DNA of 64,000 nucleotides from Algiphilus sp965216485 (GTDB lineage: Bacteria > Pseudomonadota > Gammaproteobacteria > Nevskiales > Nevskiaceae), in contig NZ_OZ244162.1 in NCBI RefSeq assembly GCF_965216485.1, forward strand, positions 2,480,001 through 2,544,000, written 5' to 3'. Each line of letters begins with the position of its first letter. Within the stretch, counting starts at the first letter, position 1. The translations under genes were made by a program, and so were the position numbers. The notes under the pieces were generated by a model. It worked only from the letters and a program-made list of their open reading frames with translations, made no database searches and was not told the origin of the DNA. Shown here in pieces: positions 42,459 through 51,903 of the stretch.

Positions 42459-45265
42459 CAGATCACCCGCCGGGCTTCGCCGGTACCCGCAACATTGCTG
42501 ACACAGCGCCCGCACAGGGCTGGATGCTCGTTGTCGGCGCCGACATCCGCGCGGCGATGCCAGCAACGCACGCATTTCTCGTGCGCGCTGCGGCGGATGG
42601 CGATGGAGAGCGTTGCGCCGCTATCCAGCGCCACCGACTCCATGTCGTCTTCGACCGCATCAACCACGGTGGCATCCGAGGTCAGCAACCAGAAGCGCAT
42701 CTCTTCGCCCAGCGCGTCCAGGGTCTGGCGCAGCCCGGCATCGCTGCTGTGCAGCCAGACTTCGGCATCGAGATCGCCCTTGATCTGGCCCCCATTGCGC
42801 GCCGCCTCCAGCCGCTTCTTGACCGCGGATCGCACCTGACGCAGCGCCTCCCAGTCGAGGCCGCTCTCGGGCAACGTGGGAAATGCCCACCAGGTCTGTA
42901 CGAAGACCGAGCGGCTGCGATCGCCCGGCAAGGCCTCCCAGGCTTCTTCCGCGGTGAAGGAGAGAATGGGCGTGATCCAGCGCACGACGGCTTCGCCGAT
43001 ATGCCAGAGTGCGGTCTGCGCCGAACGCCGCGCCAGCGAATCCGTTCCGGTGGTGTATAGCCGGTCCTTCAGCACATCGAGATAGCGCCCCCCGAGATCC
43101 ACCACGCAGTAGTTGTGGAGCTTCTGATAGACGCTGTGCAGTTCACGCCGGCCGTAGGCCTGTGCCAGCGCCGCCTGCATGGCCTGCGCCTCGCGCAGCG
43201 CAGCGGCATCGCCAGGTAACAGGGCCTCGGGTGCCAAGGCATGCTGCGCGGGATCGAAATCATGCAGATTGCCCAGCAGAAAGCGCAGGGTGTTGCGGAT
43301 TCGACGATAGGCCTCGGCGACACGCTTGAGCAGATTGTCGGAAATAGCGATCTCGCCGGAGTAGTCGGCGCTGGCCACCCACAGGCGCAGAATGTCGGCG
43401 CCCAGCGTCTTCATGACCTGCTGCGGCGGCACCACATTGCCCGCCGACTTGCTCATCTTGTGGCCCTGCTCGTCCACCGTGAATCCATGCGTGAGCACGG
43501 CCTTGTACGGCGCCCGGCCATGGATGGCGACACTGGTGAGCAGCGAGGACTGGAACCAGCCGCGGTGCTGGTCCGAGCCTTCCAGATAGAGATCAGCCAC
43601 GGCATCACCCGGCGCGGTACCGGTTGCGGGACCGGCGCAGCGATGCACCACACCACTGTCGAACCAGACATCCAGCGTATCCGTGCTGGCCTCGTACTGC
43701 TCGGGATCGACGCCCCAGTCGGCCGGCTCGGAGCCAAACCAGGCCTCCAGGCCGCCGGCTTCCACGGCGGCGGCGATACGGCGCAGTAGCGCCGGCGTAT
43801 CCGGATGCAGATGCTGGGTCTGGCGATCAATGAACACCGCCATGGGCACACCCCAGGTGCGCTGGCGCGAGATGCACCAGTCCGGCCGTCCTTCCACCAT
43901 CGAGCGGATACGGCTTTCCCCCCAGGCGGGGATCCACTGCGTGGCGTCGATGGCCGCCAGCGCCCCTTCGCGCAGGCCGTTGCCGTCCATGGCGATGAAC
44001 CACTGCGGTGTGGCGCGGAAGATCAGCGGCGTCTTGTGGCGCCAGCAATGCGGATAGCTGTGGTCGAAGGGCGCTTCGTGCAGCAGGTGGCCACTCGCGC
44101 GCAGTGCGTCGACGATCACCGGATCGGCCTTGCGCACATGGGCACCGGCCACCAGCGGCGTGTCCTCGACGAAGACTCCATCGCCCCCCACCGGATTGGC
44201 GGTTTCCAGTCCGTAACGCTGGCCAATGACGTAGTCGTCGGCGCCGTGACCGGGCGCGGTATGCACGATCCCGGTGCCGGCATCCAGCGTGACGTGTTCG
44301 CCACCGACCACCGGCACGCTGCGCGCAGCAAAGGGATGCTCTGCCAGCAAGCCTTCCAGCGCTGCACCGCGTGCGCGCCCGCATTCCTTGCCATCGAGCC
44401 CTGCCCGCTCCAGCACGTCGCTGGCGAGCTCGGCAGCCACCACGATGGCGCGCCCCTCGCTCAGTCGCAGCCAGACATATTCCAGTTCGGGGTGGACGGC
44501 CAACGCCCGGTTGGCTGGCAGGGTCCAGGGCGTGGTCGTCCAGATCACGAAGTCGACCGGCGCATCTTCTTTGATACCAAAGGCAGCCGCCACCGCCGCC
44601 GCATCGGTGGCCGGGAAACGCACATCCACGGCGGTGGAGCGCTTGTCGGCGTACTCCACCTCGGCTTCGGCCAGCGAGGAGGCGCAGTCCAGACACCAGT
44701 GCACCGGCTTGAAGCCGCGCACCACGTGCCCATTGGCAACGATATCGCCCAGCGCCCGCAACTGTTCGGCCTCGAAGGCCGGATGCATGGTCAGGTAGGG
44801 CTGATCCCAGTCGGCGAGTACGCCCAGACGCTCGAAGTCAGTGCGCTGACGGGCCACCTGCTCGGCGGCATAGCTTCGGCACTGCTCACGGAAGGCGGCC
44901 GCGTCGAGCTTGCGTCCGACCTTGCCGTACTTCTTTTCCACTTGCAGCTCGATGGGCAGGCCATGGCAATCCCATCCGGGCACGAAGGCGGCATGATGGC
45001 CGTCCAGCCGGGCCGACTTGACGATGATGTCCTTCAGAATCTTGTTGACGGCGTGGCCAATGTGGATGTCGCCGTTGGCATAGGGCGGGCCATCGACCAG
45101 CAGGAAGGGTGGCCGGTCAGCCGTTTCCTGCTGAATGCGGGCATAGAGGCCGTCCGCCTGCCAGCGCGCCAGCCGGTCAGGCTCGCGTTGCGCCAGCTTG
45201 GCCTGCATCTCGAAGGCCGTCTGGGGGAGGTTGAGGGTTGCCTTGTAGTCGGCGGCTTCGCTCAC
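42458..45265 (-). CDS. ileS: Isoleucine-tRNA ligase
   Basis: 935-residue class I synthetase. HIGH is in DGPPYANGDIHIGHAVNK, KMSKS in GHKMSKSAGNV, the editing domain lies at about 190-390, and the C-terminal zinc finger is C-V-R-C-W-H ... C-G-R-C. It overlaps ribF upstream by four bases and lspA downstream by one, in the conserved ribF-ileS-lspA-ispH set. Confidence 0.98.
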   Translation of the reverse strand: MSEAADYKATLNLPQTAFEMQAKLAQREPDRLARWQADGLYARIQQETADRPPFLLVDGPPYANGDIHIGHAVNKILKDIIVKSARLDGHHAAFVPGWDCHGLPIELQVEKKYGKVGRKLDAAAFREQCRSYAAEQVARQRTDFERLGVLADWDQPYLTMHPAFEAEQLRALGDIVANGHVVRGFKPVHWCLDCASSLAEAEVEYADKRSTAVDVRFPATDAAAVAAAFGIKEDAPVDFVIWTTTPWTLPANRALAVHPELEYVWLRLSEGRAIVVAAELASDVLERAGLDGKECGRARGAALEGLLAEHPFAARSVPVVGGEHVTLDAGTGIVHTAPGHGADDYVIGQRYGLETANPVGGDGVFVEDTPLVAGAHVRKADPVIVDALRASGHLLHEAPFDHSYPHCWRHKTPLIFRATPQWFIAMDGNGLREGALAAIDATQWIPAWGESRIRSMVEGRPDWCISRQRTWGVPMAVFIDRQTQHLHPDTPALLRRIAAAVEAGGLEAWFGSEPADWGVDPEQYEASTDTLDVWFDSGVVHRCAGPATGTAPGDAVADLYLEGSDQHRGWFQSSLLTSVAIHGRAPYKAVLTHGFTVDEQGHKMSKSAGNVVPPQQVMKTLGADILRLWVASADYSGEIAISDNLLKRVAEAYRRIRNTLRFLLGNLHDFDPAQHALAPEALLPGDAAALREAQAMQAALAQAYGRRELHSVYQKLHNYCVVDLGGRYLDVLKDRLYTTGTDSLARRSAQTALWHIGEAVVRWITPILSFTAEEAWEALPGDRSRSVFVQTWWAFPTLPESGLDWEALRQVRSAVKKRLEAARNGGQIKGDLDAEVWLHSSDAGLRQTLDALGEEMRFWLLTSDATVVDAVEDDMESVALDSGATLSIAIRRSAHEKCVRCWHRRADVGADNEHPALCGRCVSNVAGTGEARRVI

Positions 45266-46194
45266 GCTGATAGTCCGAAATGCGCGCGCGCCGTTTTGAC
45301 GTCGGCGCGGATCTGCCGGGAGAGCGCGTCCAGCGAGTCAAAGCGCTGTTCCGCGCGGATGAATGTCTCAAAATGAACCATTAATTCTCGCCCATAAAGG
45401 GCTCCGGTGTCTCCTAGCGCGTGCGCTTCCAGCACCGGATGGCGACCTTCCACGGTCGGGCGTGTCCCGAAATTGGCCACCCCGGCCCATTCCTGTCCGG
45501 CGCAGCGCATGCGGACCGCGTAGACGCCGTGGCGCAGCGCCAGACGTTCGCGGAAGGCCAGATTGGCGGTGGCCGTGCCGAGTTCACGGCCGAGCTGCTG
45601 ACCGCTGCGCACGATGCCACTGAGCGCATAGCTTCTTCCCAACAAGTGCTGAGCGCCCACGACATCGCCCTCGGCCAGACAGGCGCGCACGCGCGTGGAG
45701 CTCACCCGATCGCCGTCTGCGTCCAGCACGGCATCCACCGTATCCACCGCAAAGCCCACACGGCGGCCAGCGGCTTGCAGCATCGCCACATCGCCAGCCC
45801 GACGCGCACCGAAGCGGAAGTCGTGCCCGACGATGACGGCCGCAACACCCAGGCCATCGATCAGGACCTGCTGGATATAGTCTTCGGCCTCGAAGCGGGC
45901 GAAGCGGCCATCGAAACGCAGACAGGACCAACGCGACACGCCCTCGGCTTCGAGCACGCGCACGGTATCCCGGATCGGAAGCACCGCTGGCGGGGCATTG
46001 TCGGGGTCGAAATAGGCGACCGCGCCGGGCCGGAAGCTCTGAACCACGGCGGGCAGGCCCTGGCGCTGCGACTGCCGGCGCAACTGCGCCAACAGCGCCT
46101 GGTGGCCGAGATGCACGCCGTCGAAATTGCCAATGGCCAGCACACAGCCTCGATGCCGCGTCTTCAGATTGTGCAGACCACGGACGATCTCCAT
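45262..46194 (-). CDS. ribF: Bifunctional riboflavin kinase/FMN adenylyltransferase
   Basis: Makes FMN and FAD. 310 residues. The N-terminal adenylyltransferase has GNFDGVHLGHQALL and VGHDFRFGARRAGD; the C-terminal kinase has GRSYALSGIV and GRELGTATANL. The ATG at 46194 shares its A with the orn stop; a TTG just before is unlikely. Confidence 0.97.
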   Translation of the reverse strand: MEIVRGLHNLKTRHRGCVLAIGNFDGVHLGHQALLAQLRRQSQRQGLPAVVQSFRPGAVAYFDPDNAPPAVLPIRDTVRVLEAEGVSRWSCLRFDGRFARFEAEDYIQQVLIDGLGVAAVIVGHDFRFGARRAGDVAMLQAAGRRVGFAVDTVDAVLDADGDRVSSTRVRACLAEGDVVGAQHLLGRSYALSGIVRSGQQLGRELGTATANLAFRERLALRHGVYAVRMRCAGQEWAGVANFGTRPTVEGRHPVLEAHALGDTGALYGRELMVHFETFIRAEQRFDSLDALSRQIRADVKTARAHFGLSA

Positions 46195-46748
46195 CAAAGC
46201 GGGAGCTTCAGGAAATGGGCGCGGTAATGGCGCAACTCATTGATCGAATCGCGGATATCCCCCATCGCGCGGTGATTGGATGCCTTGCTCACCCCTTCCA
46301 CCACGGAAGGCGCCCAGCGACGCGCCAGCTCCTTGAGGGTCGACACATCGATATGGCGGTAGTGAAAAAAGGCTTCCAGACTGGGCATGAGGCGCGCCAT
46401 AAAGCGGCGGTCCTGGCAGATGGTGTTTCCGCACATTGGCGAGGCTTTCTCGGGAACCCACTGGCGCAGGAAATCCAAGGTCTGCGCCTCGGCATCGGCT
46501 TCGCTCAGCGTAGACGCCCGAACCCGCTCAACGAGTCCGGAAATATTGTGCTGCCGGGTGTTCCAGGCGTCCATGCCGTCCAGGATGGCATCGCTTTGAT
46601 GGATGGCCAGCTCGGGGCCTTCGGCCAGGATATCGAGATGCTCGTCAGTGACGATGGTCGCGATTTCGATAATGCGATCCCGAGTGGAATCCAGACCGGT
46701 CATTTCAAGATCGATCCAGATCAGGTGGTTGCTATTGATGCGACTCAT
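46194..46748 (-). CDS. orn: Oligoribonuclease
   Basis: 184-residue DEDDh 3'-5' exonuclease that degrades di- and short oligoribonucleotides, including pGpG from c-di-GMP breakdown. The motifs are IDLEMTG (first D and E), GNTICQDRRF (second Asp) and SNHRAMGD(I) with the catalytic His and last Asp. It is upstream of ribF on the same strand and divergent from the HAD gene. With bcs genes in the same window, Orn may affect c-di-GMP turnover. Confidence 0.97.
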   Translation of the reverse strand: MSRINSNHLIWIDLEMTGLDSTRDRIIEIATIVTDEHLDILAEGPELAIHQSDAILDGMDAWNTRQHNISGLVERVRASTLSEADAEAQTLDFLRQWVPEKASPMCGNTICQDRRFMARLMPSLEAFFHYRHIDVSTLKELARRWAPSVVEGVSKASNHRAMGDIRDSINELRHYRAHFLKLPL

Positions 46749-46826
46749 GACGGGTGCTCACCCGGGCAGGCCAGACAGCGCGCAAGCCTAGCAAAAGCCG
46801 GCACGGCGGCGTGCTAGCCTGCCGCC

Positions 46827-47669
46827 ATGCAAGACACCATCGCCATGGTTTTCGACTTCGACGACACGCTGGCGCCGGATACGACTTCCGGTCTGCTGGC
46901 CTGGCTGGGCATCGAGGATGTACCTGCCTTCTGGGACCAACAGGTCGCCCCGCTGACCCAACAGGGCTGGGATCCGGTCCCCGCCTATCTGTATGCGATG
47001 GTGCAGGCATCACGGCAGGGTCAGTGCCGCCCCCTGACGCGGGAGGCGCTGGCGGACTGGGGCGCACGCGCGCCGCTGCATGCGGGTGTCGAGGATCTCT
47101 TCGACCGCCTGCTCGATGCAGCGCGGACCGTCAATGCGCGCGTACAGCTTGAGTTCTACGTCGTATCCAGCGGTATCGGCGATGTCCTGCGCGCCACGGC
47201 CATCGCCCGGCATTTCACGGCCATCTGGAGTTCCGAGCTGCACTACGACGACGATGGCCAGGCCAGCTTCCCGCGCCGCGTGGTCAGCTTTACCGACAAG
47301 ACGCGCTATCTTTTTCATATCCAGAAAGGCCTGGTCGGCCCGGAGTTCGATCGCGACCCCTTCGCGGTCAACCGGCGGATTCCGGCCGAGCGGCTGCGCG
47401 TACCGCTGTCGCACATGATCTTCGTCGGCGACGGCTACACCGACATCCCCTGCTTCTCGCTGATCGAGCAGCACGGCGGCACGCCCATTGCGGTCTACGA
47501 TCCGCACCGCCGCGACAAGTGGCATCGCGCCTTCGACTTCGTACGCGAGGGCCGTGTGCGCACCCTGCATTCGGCCAACTACGCGCCCGGATCGGATCTC
47601 AGCAACACGCTGGAAATGGCCACCGCCTCACTGGCCCGGGAACTTGGCGCGCGTACTGTTGCCCGCTAG
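46827..47669 (+). CDS. HAD-superfamily hydrolase
   Basis: 280 residues. Motif I is VFDFDDTLAPD (nucleophile Asp and second Asp), the Thr/Ser motif is in YVVSSGIGDVL, and motif IV is IFVGDGYTDIP. A large insertion after motif I (about 25-115) forms a cap. The protein resembles phosphoserine phosphatase-like members, but I cannot name a substrate. The ATG starts within two residues of the conserved strand. It is followed by phhB after 30 nt. Confidence 0.85.
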   Translation: MQDTIAMVFDFDDTLAPDTTSGLLAWLGIEDVPAFWDQQVAPLTQQGWDPVPAYLYAMVQASRQGQCRPLTREALADWGARAPLHAGVEDLFDRLLDAARTVNARVQLEFYVVSSGIGDVLRATAIARHFTAIWSSELHYDDDGQASFPRRVVSFTDKTRYLFHIQKGLVGPEFDRDPFAVNRRIPAERLRVPLSHMIFVGDGYTDIPCFSLIEQHGGTPIAVYDPHRRDKWHRAFDFVREGRVRTLHSANYAPGSDLSNTLEMATASLARELGARTVAR

Positions 47670-47699
47670 ACCACAGGACAACCCATTCAGGAGCAAGCA

Positions 47700-48038
47700 A
47701 TGAACGATCTCGCCCAAAAGACCTGCAAGCCCTGCGAAGGCGGTGTCGACCCGCTGGATCGCACCGCCGCACAAGCGATGCTGGCGGAACTGGCCGGCAA
47801 CTGGAGCCTGTCCGACGATGCCACTGCCATCTCGGCAAGCTTCCGATTCCCGGAGTTCTACCGCACGATGGCCTTCATCAACGCCGTCGCCTGGGTGGCC
47901 AACCAGCAGGACCACCACCCGGATATCCGCCTTGGCTACAACTATGCGGAGGTCACCTTCACCACGCACGCGATCAACGGCCTGTCCGAAAACGACTTCA
48001 TCTGCGCGGCGCGCGTCGATGCGCTGATGGCTGGCTGA
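47700..48038 (+). CDS. phhB: Pterin-4a-carbinolamine dehydratase
   Basis: 112 residues; recycles the pterin cofactor of aromatic hydroxylases. The signature QQDHHPDIRLGYNYAEV, with the active-site His residues, and FTTHAINGLSENDF are clear. AGGAG lies six bases before the ATG. No phhA is in the window; it could serve another hydroxylase. Confidence 0.93.
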   Translation: MNDLAQKTCKPCEGGVDPLDRTAAQAMLAELAGNWSLSDDATAISASFRFPEFYRTMAFINAVAWVANQQDHHPDIRLGYNYAEVTFTTHAINGLSENDFICAARVDALMAG

Positions 48039-48050
48039 GCGGTCGCAGCC

Positions 48051-48362
48051 TCAGACCGGTGGCGGGGGCGGTCCGGCAAAGGCGAACAGCAGCCGGACCG
48101 CGAAATAGATGGCCAGCATCGACAGGGTCATCGTGCGCGCGCCGCGTGCAGAGAGGTCGAAGAAGCGCTGCAGGGCCAGATAGTGAATGACGGCGGCGAG
48201 CATCCAGCCCCACCACTGCAGCCAGAACAGGGCCGTGCACGCGGCCGTCAACAGCAGCAGGAAGCGGAACCGAGCTTCGCGATACTCGGTGCGCGCATAG
48301 AACCAGAGCACCGTCGCCCAGGCGCAAGCCGCAGCGAAGCTCAGTAGCCCATCAATGATCAA
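48051..48362 (-). CDS. Small integral membrane protein, unknown function
   Basis: 103 residues with three to four hydrophobic helices (GLLSFAAACAWATVLWFY, FLLLLTAACTALFWLQWW, LSMLAIYFAVRLLFAFAG) and a short Pro tail. The start is TTG at 48362 with GGAG nine bases upstream, 15 nt after recR, so it is probably in the dnaX-ybaB-recR operon. No family recognised. Confidence 0.65.
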   Translation of the reverse strand: MIIDGLLSFAAACAWATVLWFYARTEYREARFRFLLLLTAACTALFWLQWWGWMLAAVIHYLALQRFFDLSARGARTMTLSMLAIYFAVRLLFAFAGPPPPPV

Positions 48363-48377
48363 GGGCGCTGACTCCGA

Positions 48378-48989
48378 CTATTCGGCGTCGGGCATGCGCC
48401 GCCGCCCCGCAAAGGCGTGCGCCAGCGTGCCGCGGTCCTGATACTCGAGCTCACCGCCCATGGGCAGGCCGTGGGCCAGACGGGTCATCGGAATACCCGC
48501 TGCGCGCGCCATCTCGCCCAGATAGTAGGCCGTGGTCTCGCCTTCCACCGTGGGATTGGTGGCCAGGATCAGCTCCTTGACCCAGTTGGCGCGCAGCAGT
48601 TCTGCCAGCTGATCGAGACCGAGCTCGTCGGGTCCGGTGCCTTCCAAGGGCGAGAGCCGGCCGAGCAGCACGAAGTAGCGGCCGCGGTAGTCGGTGTGCT
48701 GTTCGATCGCCAGCAGATCGGCGGGCGACTCGACCACGCACAGCTGGCCACTTTCGCTGCGGCTGTCACTGCAATAGCGGCAGGCGTCCTCCGCACGGTA
48801 CATGCGGCAGGTGGGGCAGCGGGTCAGTTCCTCCAGGGCCGCCTGCAGCGTGCGCGACAGATACTGCGCGCCTTCCCGGTCACGATCGAGCAGATGCAGC
48901 GCCATGCGCTGCGCCGACTTGCTGCCGACACCAGGGAGTCGCTTGAGCGCATCGACCAGATGCGCCAGCGGCGGCGGAAAGGCGCTCAC
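48378..48989 (-). CDS. recR: Recombination mediator RecR
   Basis: 203 residues; with RecO it loads RecA on SSB-covered gaps. An HhH segment (ALKRLPGVGSKSAQRMALHLL), the C4 zinc site C-P-T-C ... C-R-Y-C, and a Toprim domain (LCVVESPADLLAIEQ) are present. The start is GTG at 48989, 25 nt after the ybaB stop. Confidence 0.96.
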   Translation of the reverse strand: MSAFPPPLAHLVDALKRLPGVGSKSAQRMALHLLDRDREGAQYLSRTLQAALEELTRCPTCRMYRAEDACRYCSDSRSESGQLCVVESPADLLAIEQHTDYRGRYFVLLGRLSPLEGTGPDELGLDQLAELLRANWVKELILATNPTVEGETTAYYLGEMARAAGIPMTRLAHGLPMGGELEYQDRGTLAHAFAGRRRMPDAE

Positions 48990-49014
48990 GAAAGGGCCTG
49001 AATGGGCGTGCGGG

Positions 49015-49338
49015 TCAGGTGGGCATCTGGAAGCCGGGCGGCAGCTCCATGCCGCCGGTGACGCCGGACATCTTCTCCTTGGTGGCGGCATCGACCTTCT
49101 CGGCCGCATGGTTGATGGCCGCGGCGATCAAGTCCTCCAGGAACTCCTTGTCCTCTTCCAGTGCGGCGGGGTCGATCTCCACCTTGCGCGCCTGATGCTT
49201 GCCGGTCAGCGTCACCTTGACCAGACCGGCCCCGGATTCACCGGTGACTTCCATCTGCGCGATTTCTTCCTGGGCGCGGCGCATGGATTCCTGCATCTTC
49301 TGCGCCTGCTGCATCATTTGCCCGAGTGCACCTTTCAT
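49015..49338 (-). CDS. ybaB: YbaB/EbfC nucleoid-associated protein
   Basis: 107 residues, DNA-binding dimer family. MKGALGQMMQQAQKMQESMRRAQEEIAQMEVTGESG is canonical. The ATG at 49338 is preferred to one three bases earlier because AGGAG is six bases before it. It lies between dnaX and recR as usual. Confidence 0.95.
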   Translation of the reverse strand: MKGALGQMMQQAQKMQESMRRAQEEIAQMEVTGESGAGLVKVTLTGKHQARKVEIDPAALEEDKEFLEDLIAAAINHAAEKVDAATKEKMSGVTGGMELPPGFQMPT

Positions 49339-49396
49339 CATCAGCTCCTGTTCGCGGCCACTGCCGCGCATTGTCCATGCTCGCAGCCGCCCCTTC

Positions 49397-51037
49397 CTAG
49401 TGGAGCAGCTGGATGTCCTCTCTGTGCAGGCTGGCACCGAGACGATCGGCCAGCAAGCGGAACACCGGCGACTGCTCGATGGCAGCAGCGGCGTCCTCCA
49501 CCGCCTGCTCCCGCGCGCTGCGCAGCATTTCGACCGGTGTCCAGTCGGCCATCGCGTCCACACAGCGGATCTGTACCGTCTTGCCGAAGGCCTCGCGCAG
49601 CTTCAGGCGGCGTTCCTCGGTCAGCAAATGATCCATCGCACGCGCCATTGCCAACTGCAGTACGCCCTCGTCCTCGGACGCCACCGTGCAGTTGCGCGCC
49701 AGTTCCCGGGCATAGCCGTCGATGTTGGCCGCTTCCACGCGCGCAGCCCAGGCGCGTGCTGCTGCGGACGGCGTGGCTGCCCGTCCACCCGTGGATGCGT
49801 CAGCCGCATCGGAGACGGTCCGCGCGTCGGCGGGCGCACTCTGCGCCAGCGCCTGGTCGTTGTTTGCGGACCCGGCAGCCGATGCCTCGCTGTCACTGGC
49901 GGCGGCCGGACCGGCTGCGCCATCCGCCGGCGTCAAGCCCGCGTCTTCGGCCGTGTCACGCCGGAAACACCACATGCGCAGCACGGCCATCTCGAATCCG
50001 ATACGGGCGGAGGGCGCCCAGCTCAGATCGCGACGCGCGTGCACAGCCATGTCGTAGAACACATGCAGATCTTCGCTCGACAGCCGTGTCGCGATCAGGG
50101 CGGCATCCCGCCCCCGCGCGCTGTCCGCGTCATCCTGTGCAAAGGCCTGCTGAAAAGCGGCCGCCTGGAGAAGCGTCGCCAGATCATCAAGCAGCGCGCC
50201 ATGGTCCACCGCCAGCTCCGCCAGTTCGCGCAGTTGGGTCTGTAGCCGCTGACCGTCGCCATCGGCAATGGCCTCCAGGCAGTGCACCAGCCCGTGCTGG
50301 CCGGTCAAGCCCATCATGTCGGCCACCGAGGTCTCTGCCAGCCCTTCGCTGCCGGCGTGCGCCAACGCCTGATCGAGCAACGACAGGGCATCGCGCATCG
50401 AGCCGTCGGCCGCCTCGGCCAGCAGCGCCACTGCGCCCGGCTCGGCGTCGCGTCCTTCCGCGCCCAGTACGTGATTCAGCAGTTCGCGGATGGTCGCTTC
50501 CGGCAGCGCACGCAGGTGCAGCTGCAGGCAGCGCGACAGCACTGTGATCGGCAGCTTCTGCGGATCGGTGGTGGCGAGCACGAATTTCACATGCTCCGGA
50601 GGCTCTTCCAGCGTCTTCAGCAGGGCATTGAAGGAATGCCCGGACAGCATGTGCACTTCGTCGATCAGGTAGATCTTGTAGCGGCCCTGCACTGGCGCGT
50701 ATTGCACGTTGTCCAGCATGGCGCGGGTGTCGTCCACCTTGGTACGGCTGGCGGCGTCGATCTCGAGCAGGTCGACGAAGCGCCCCTCGTCAATCGCGGT
50801 GCAGGCACTGCAGATGCCGCACGGCGTGCTGCTGACGCCGGTTTCGCAATTCAGTGCCTTGGCGAGGATGCGCGCCAGCGTGGTCTTGCCGACGCCGCGC
50901 GTCCCCGTCAGCAGCAGCGCCGGATGCAGTTGATCGGCGTCCAGCGCGTTGCTCAGCGCACGGACTACGCTGGGCTGGCCCAGCACGTCGCTGAAGCGGC
51001 GCGGACGGTAACGACGCGCTAGGGCGATGTAGCTCAT
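49397..51037 (-). CDS. dnaX: DNA polymerase III subunit tau (clamp loader)
   Basis: 546 residues. AAA+ core with Walker A GTRGVGKTT, the zinc module C-E-T-G ... C-G-I-C-S-A-C, DEVHML and the sensor ATTDPQKLP, followed by a Pro/Ala-rich linker (~370-420) and the tau C terminus. I see no A-rich slippery site, so a shorter gamma form by frameshift is not evident. It is transcribed after the 4.5S RNA gene. Confidence 0.96.
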   Translation of the reverse strand: MSYIALARRYRPRRFSDVLGQPSVVRALSNALDADQLHPALLLTGTRGVGKTTLARILAKALNCETGVSSTPCGICSACTAIDEGRFVDLLEIDAASRTKVDDTRAMLDNVQYAPVQGRYKIYLIDEVHMLSGHSFNALLKTLEEPPEHVKFVLATTDPQKLPITVLSRCLQLHLRALPEATIRELLNHVLGAEGRDAEPGAVALLAEAADGSMRDALSLLDQALAHAGSEGLAETSVADMMGLTGQHGLVHCLEAIADGDGQRLQTQLRELAELAVDHGALLDDLATLLQAAAFQQAFAQDDADSARGRDAALIATRLSSEDLHVFYDMAVHARRDLSWAPSARIGFEMAVLRMWCFRRDTAEDAGLTPADGAAGPAAASDSEASAAGSANNDQALAQSAPADARTVSDAADASTGGRAATPSAAARAWAARVEAANIDGYARELARNCTVASEDEGVLQLAMARAMDHLLTEERRLKLREAFGKTVQIRCVDAMADWTPVEMLRSAREQAVEDAAAAIEQSPVFRLLADRLGASLHREDIQLLH

Positions 51038-51176
51038 GGGGCAGCGCTCGGTAGGGTGTCGCGGGTGAGACGGGCGTTGGAACGACGGACAGCCATGAGC
51101 TCTTGGCGCGCTCGTTGCGGGAGCGTTTTCGTCGTGTCCCGCTTTCCGTCGCGTTGTCTTTGGGCTCCCTCACCCC

Positions 51177-51253
51177 ACCGCTCGCTCTGCGAGCGGTTCC
51201 CCCCTCTCCCGCTTTGCGGGAGAGGGGATGTGGTCGACGGCCTTTGGCCGTCG
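51177..51253. repeat. Three consecutive perfect hairpins between 4.5S RNA and dnaX
   Basis: 51177-51197: ACCGCTCGC/GCGAGCGGT, loop TCT. 51201-51227: CCCCTCTCCCGC/GCGGGAGAGGGG, loop TTT. 51235-51253: CGACGGCC/GGCCGTCG, loop TTT. All are perfect with three-base loops. The middle one has the look of a dispersed REP-like element. They could shape processing of an ffs-dnaX transcript. Confidence 0.85.
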
Positions 51254-51265
51254 CATCCGCCTTTT

Positions 51266-51378
<113 letters not shown>

Positions 51379-51412
51379 TGGACTCGGTTGCTTCATGCAA
51401 GAGGGCCTTGCT

Positions 51413-51856
51413 TCAGGATGCGCGCGGCCGCGATGCGTGGACGAAACCATGGCCGCGTTCCAGCAGGAAGGCCAGCCACTTCACCATCATTGCGTTGCGC
51501 CGCCATTGCGCACTAAGAAATTGTATCGCGTCCGTCTCGCTGCCGTCGGTCACGGGCCAGGGCGGACGGCTGGCGCATTGCAGGGCTTCGGCCACGCGTG
51601 CATCGCGATACACCTTGATGTGCAGATCGGGCGACAGCGTTTCGTCCAGCGCGTAGGTCAGCCGGAAACAGGCAGTGTAGCGGTCGCGCGCGATGGTAGA
51701 GAGATACAGCGGTGGCTCGCCTTCGACGCGGGATACTGCCGACACGAAGGGCAGGTCCAGCTCCGGCACCAGCTGCTGCGCAAGCTGAAAGCCGCGCTCG
51801 TAGAGCACGTGCAGCGCGGCCAGTCGACTGGCGGGTGTCAGTTCTCGAAGTTGCAT
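51413..51856 (-). CDS. DUF1249 (YqiB-like) protein
   Basis: 147-residue soluble protein. ELDLPFVSAVSRVEGEPPLYLSTIARDRYTACFRLTY, then LHIKVYRDARVAEAL, match the DUF1249 pattern. Function is not established for the family. It is divergent from pgm (47 nt between starts). Confidence 0.8.
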   Translation of the reverse strand: MQLRELTPASRLAALHVLYERGFQLAQQLVPELDLPFVSAVSRVEGEPPLYLSTIARDRYTACFRLTYALDETLSPDLHIKVYRDARVAEALQCASRPPWPVTDGSETDAIQFLSAQWRRNAMMVKWLAFLLERGHGFVHASRPRAS

Positions 51857-51903
51857 GGTGCGACTATAAGATATCGAGCCTCACCAACGCGTCAGCGAGC
51901 CCC

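Noticed and set aside
48802..50547. Long plus-strand frame opposite recR, ybaB and dnaX
   Set aside because: Pro/Arg/Ser-rich shadow of three well-supported genes.
49397..51037. Programmed frameshift in dnaX to make gamma
   Set aside because: No A-AAA-AAG-like slippery run with downstream stem was seen.
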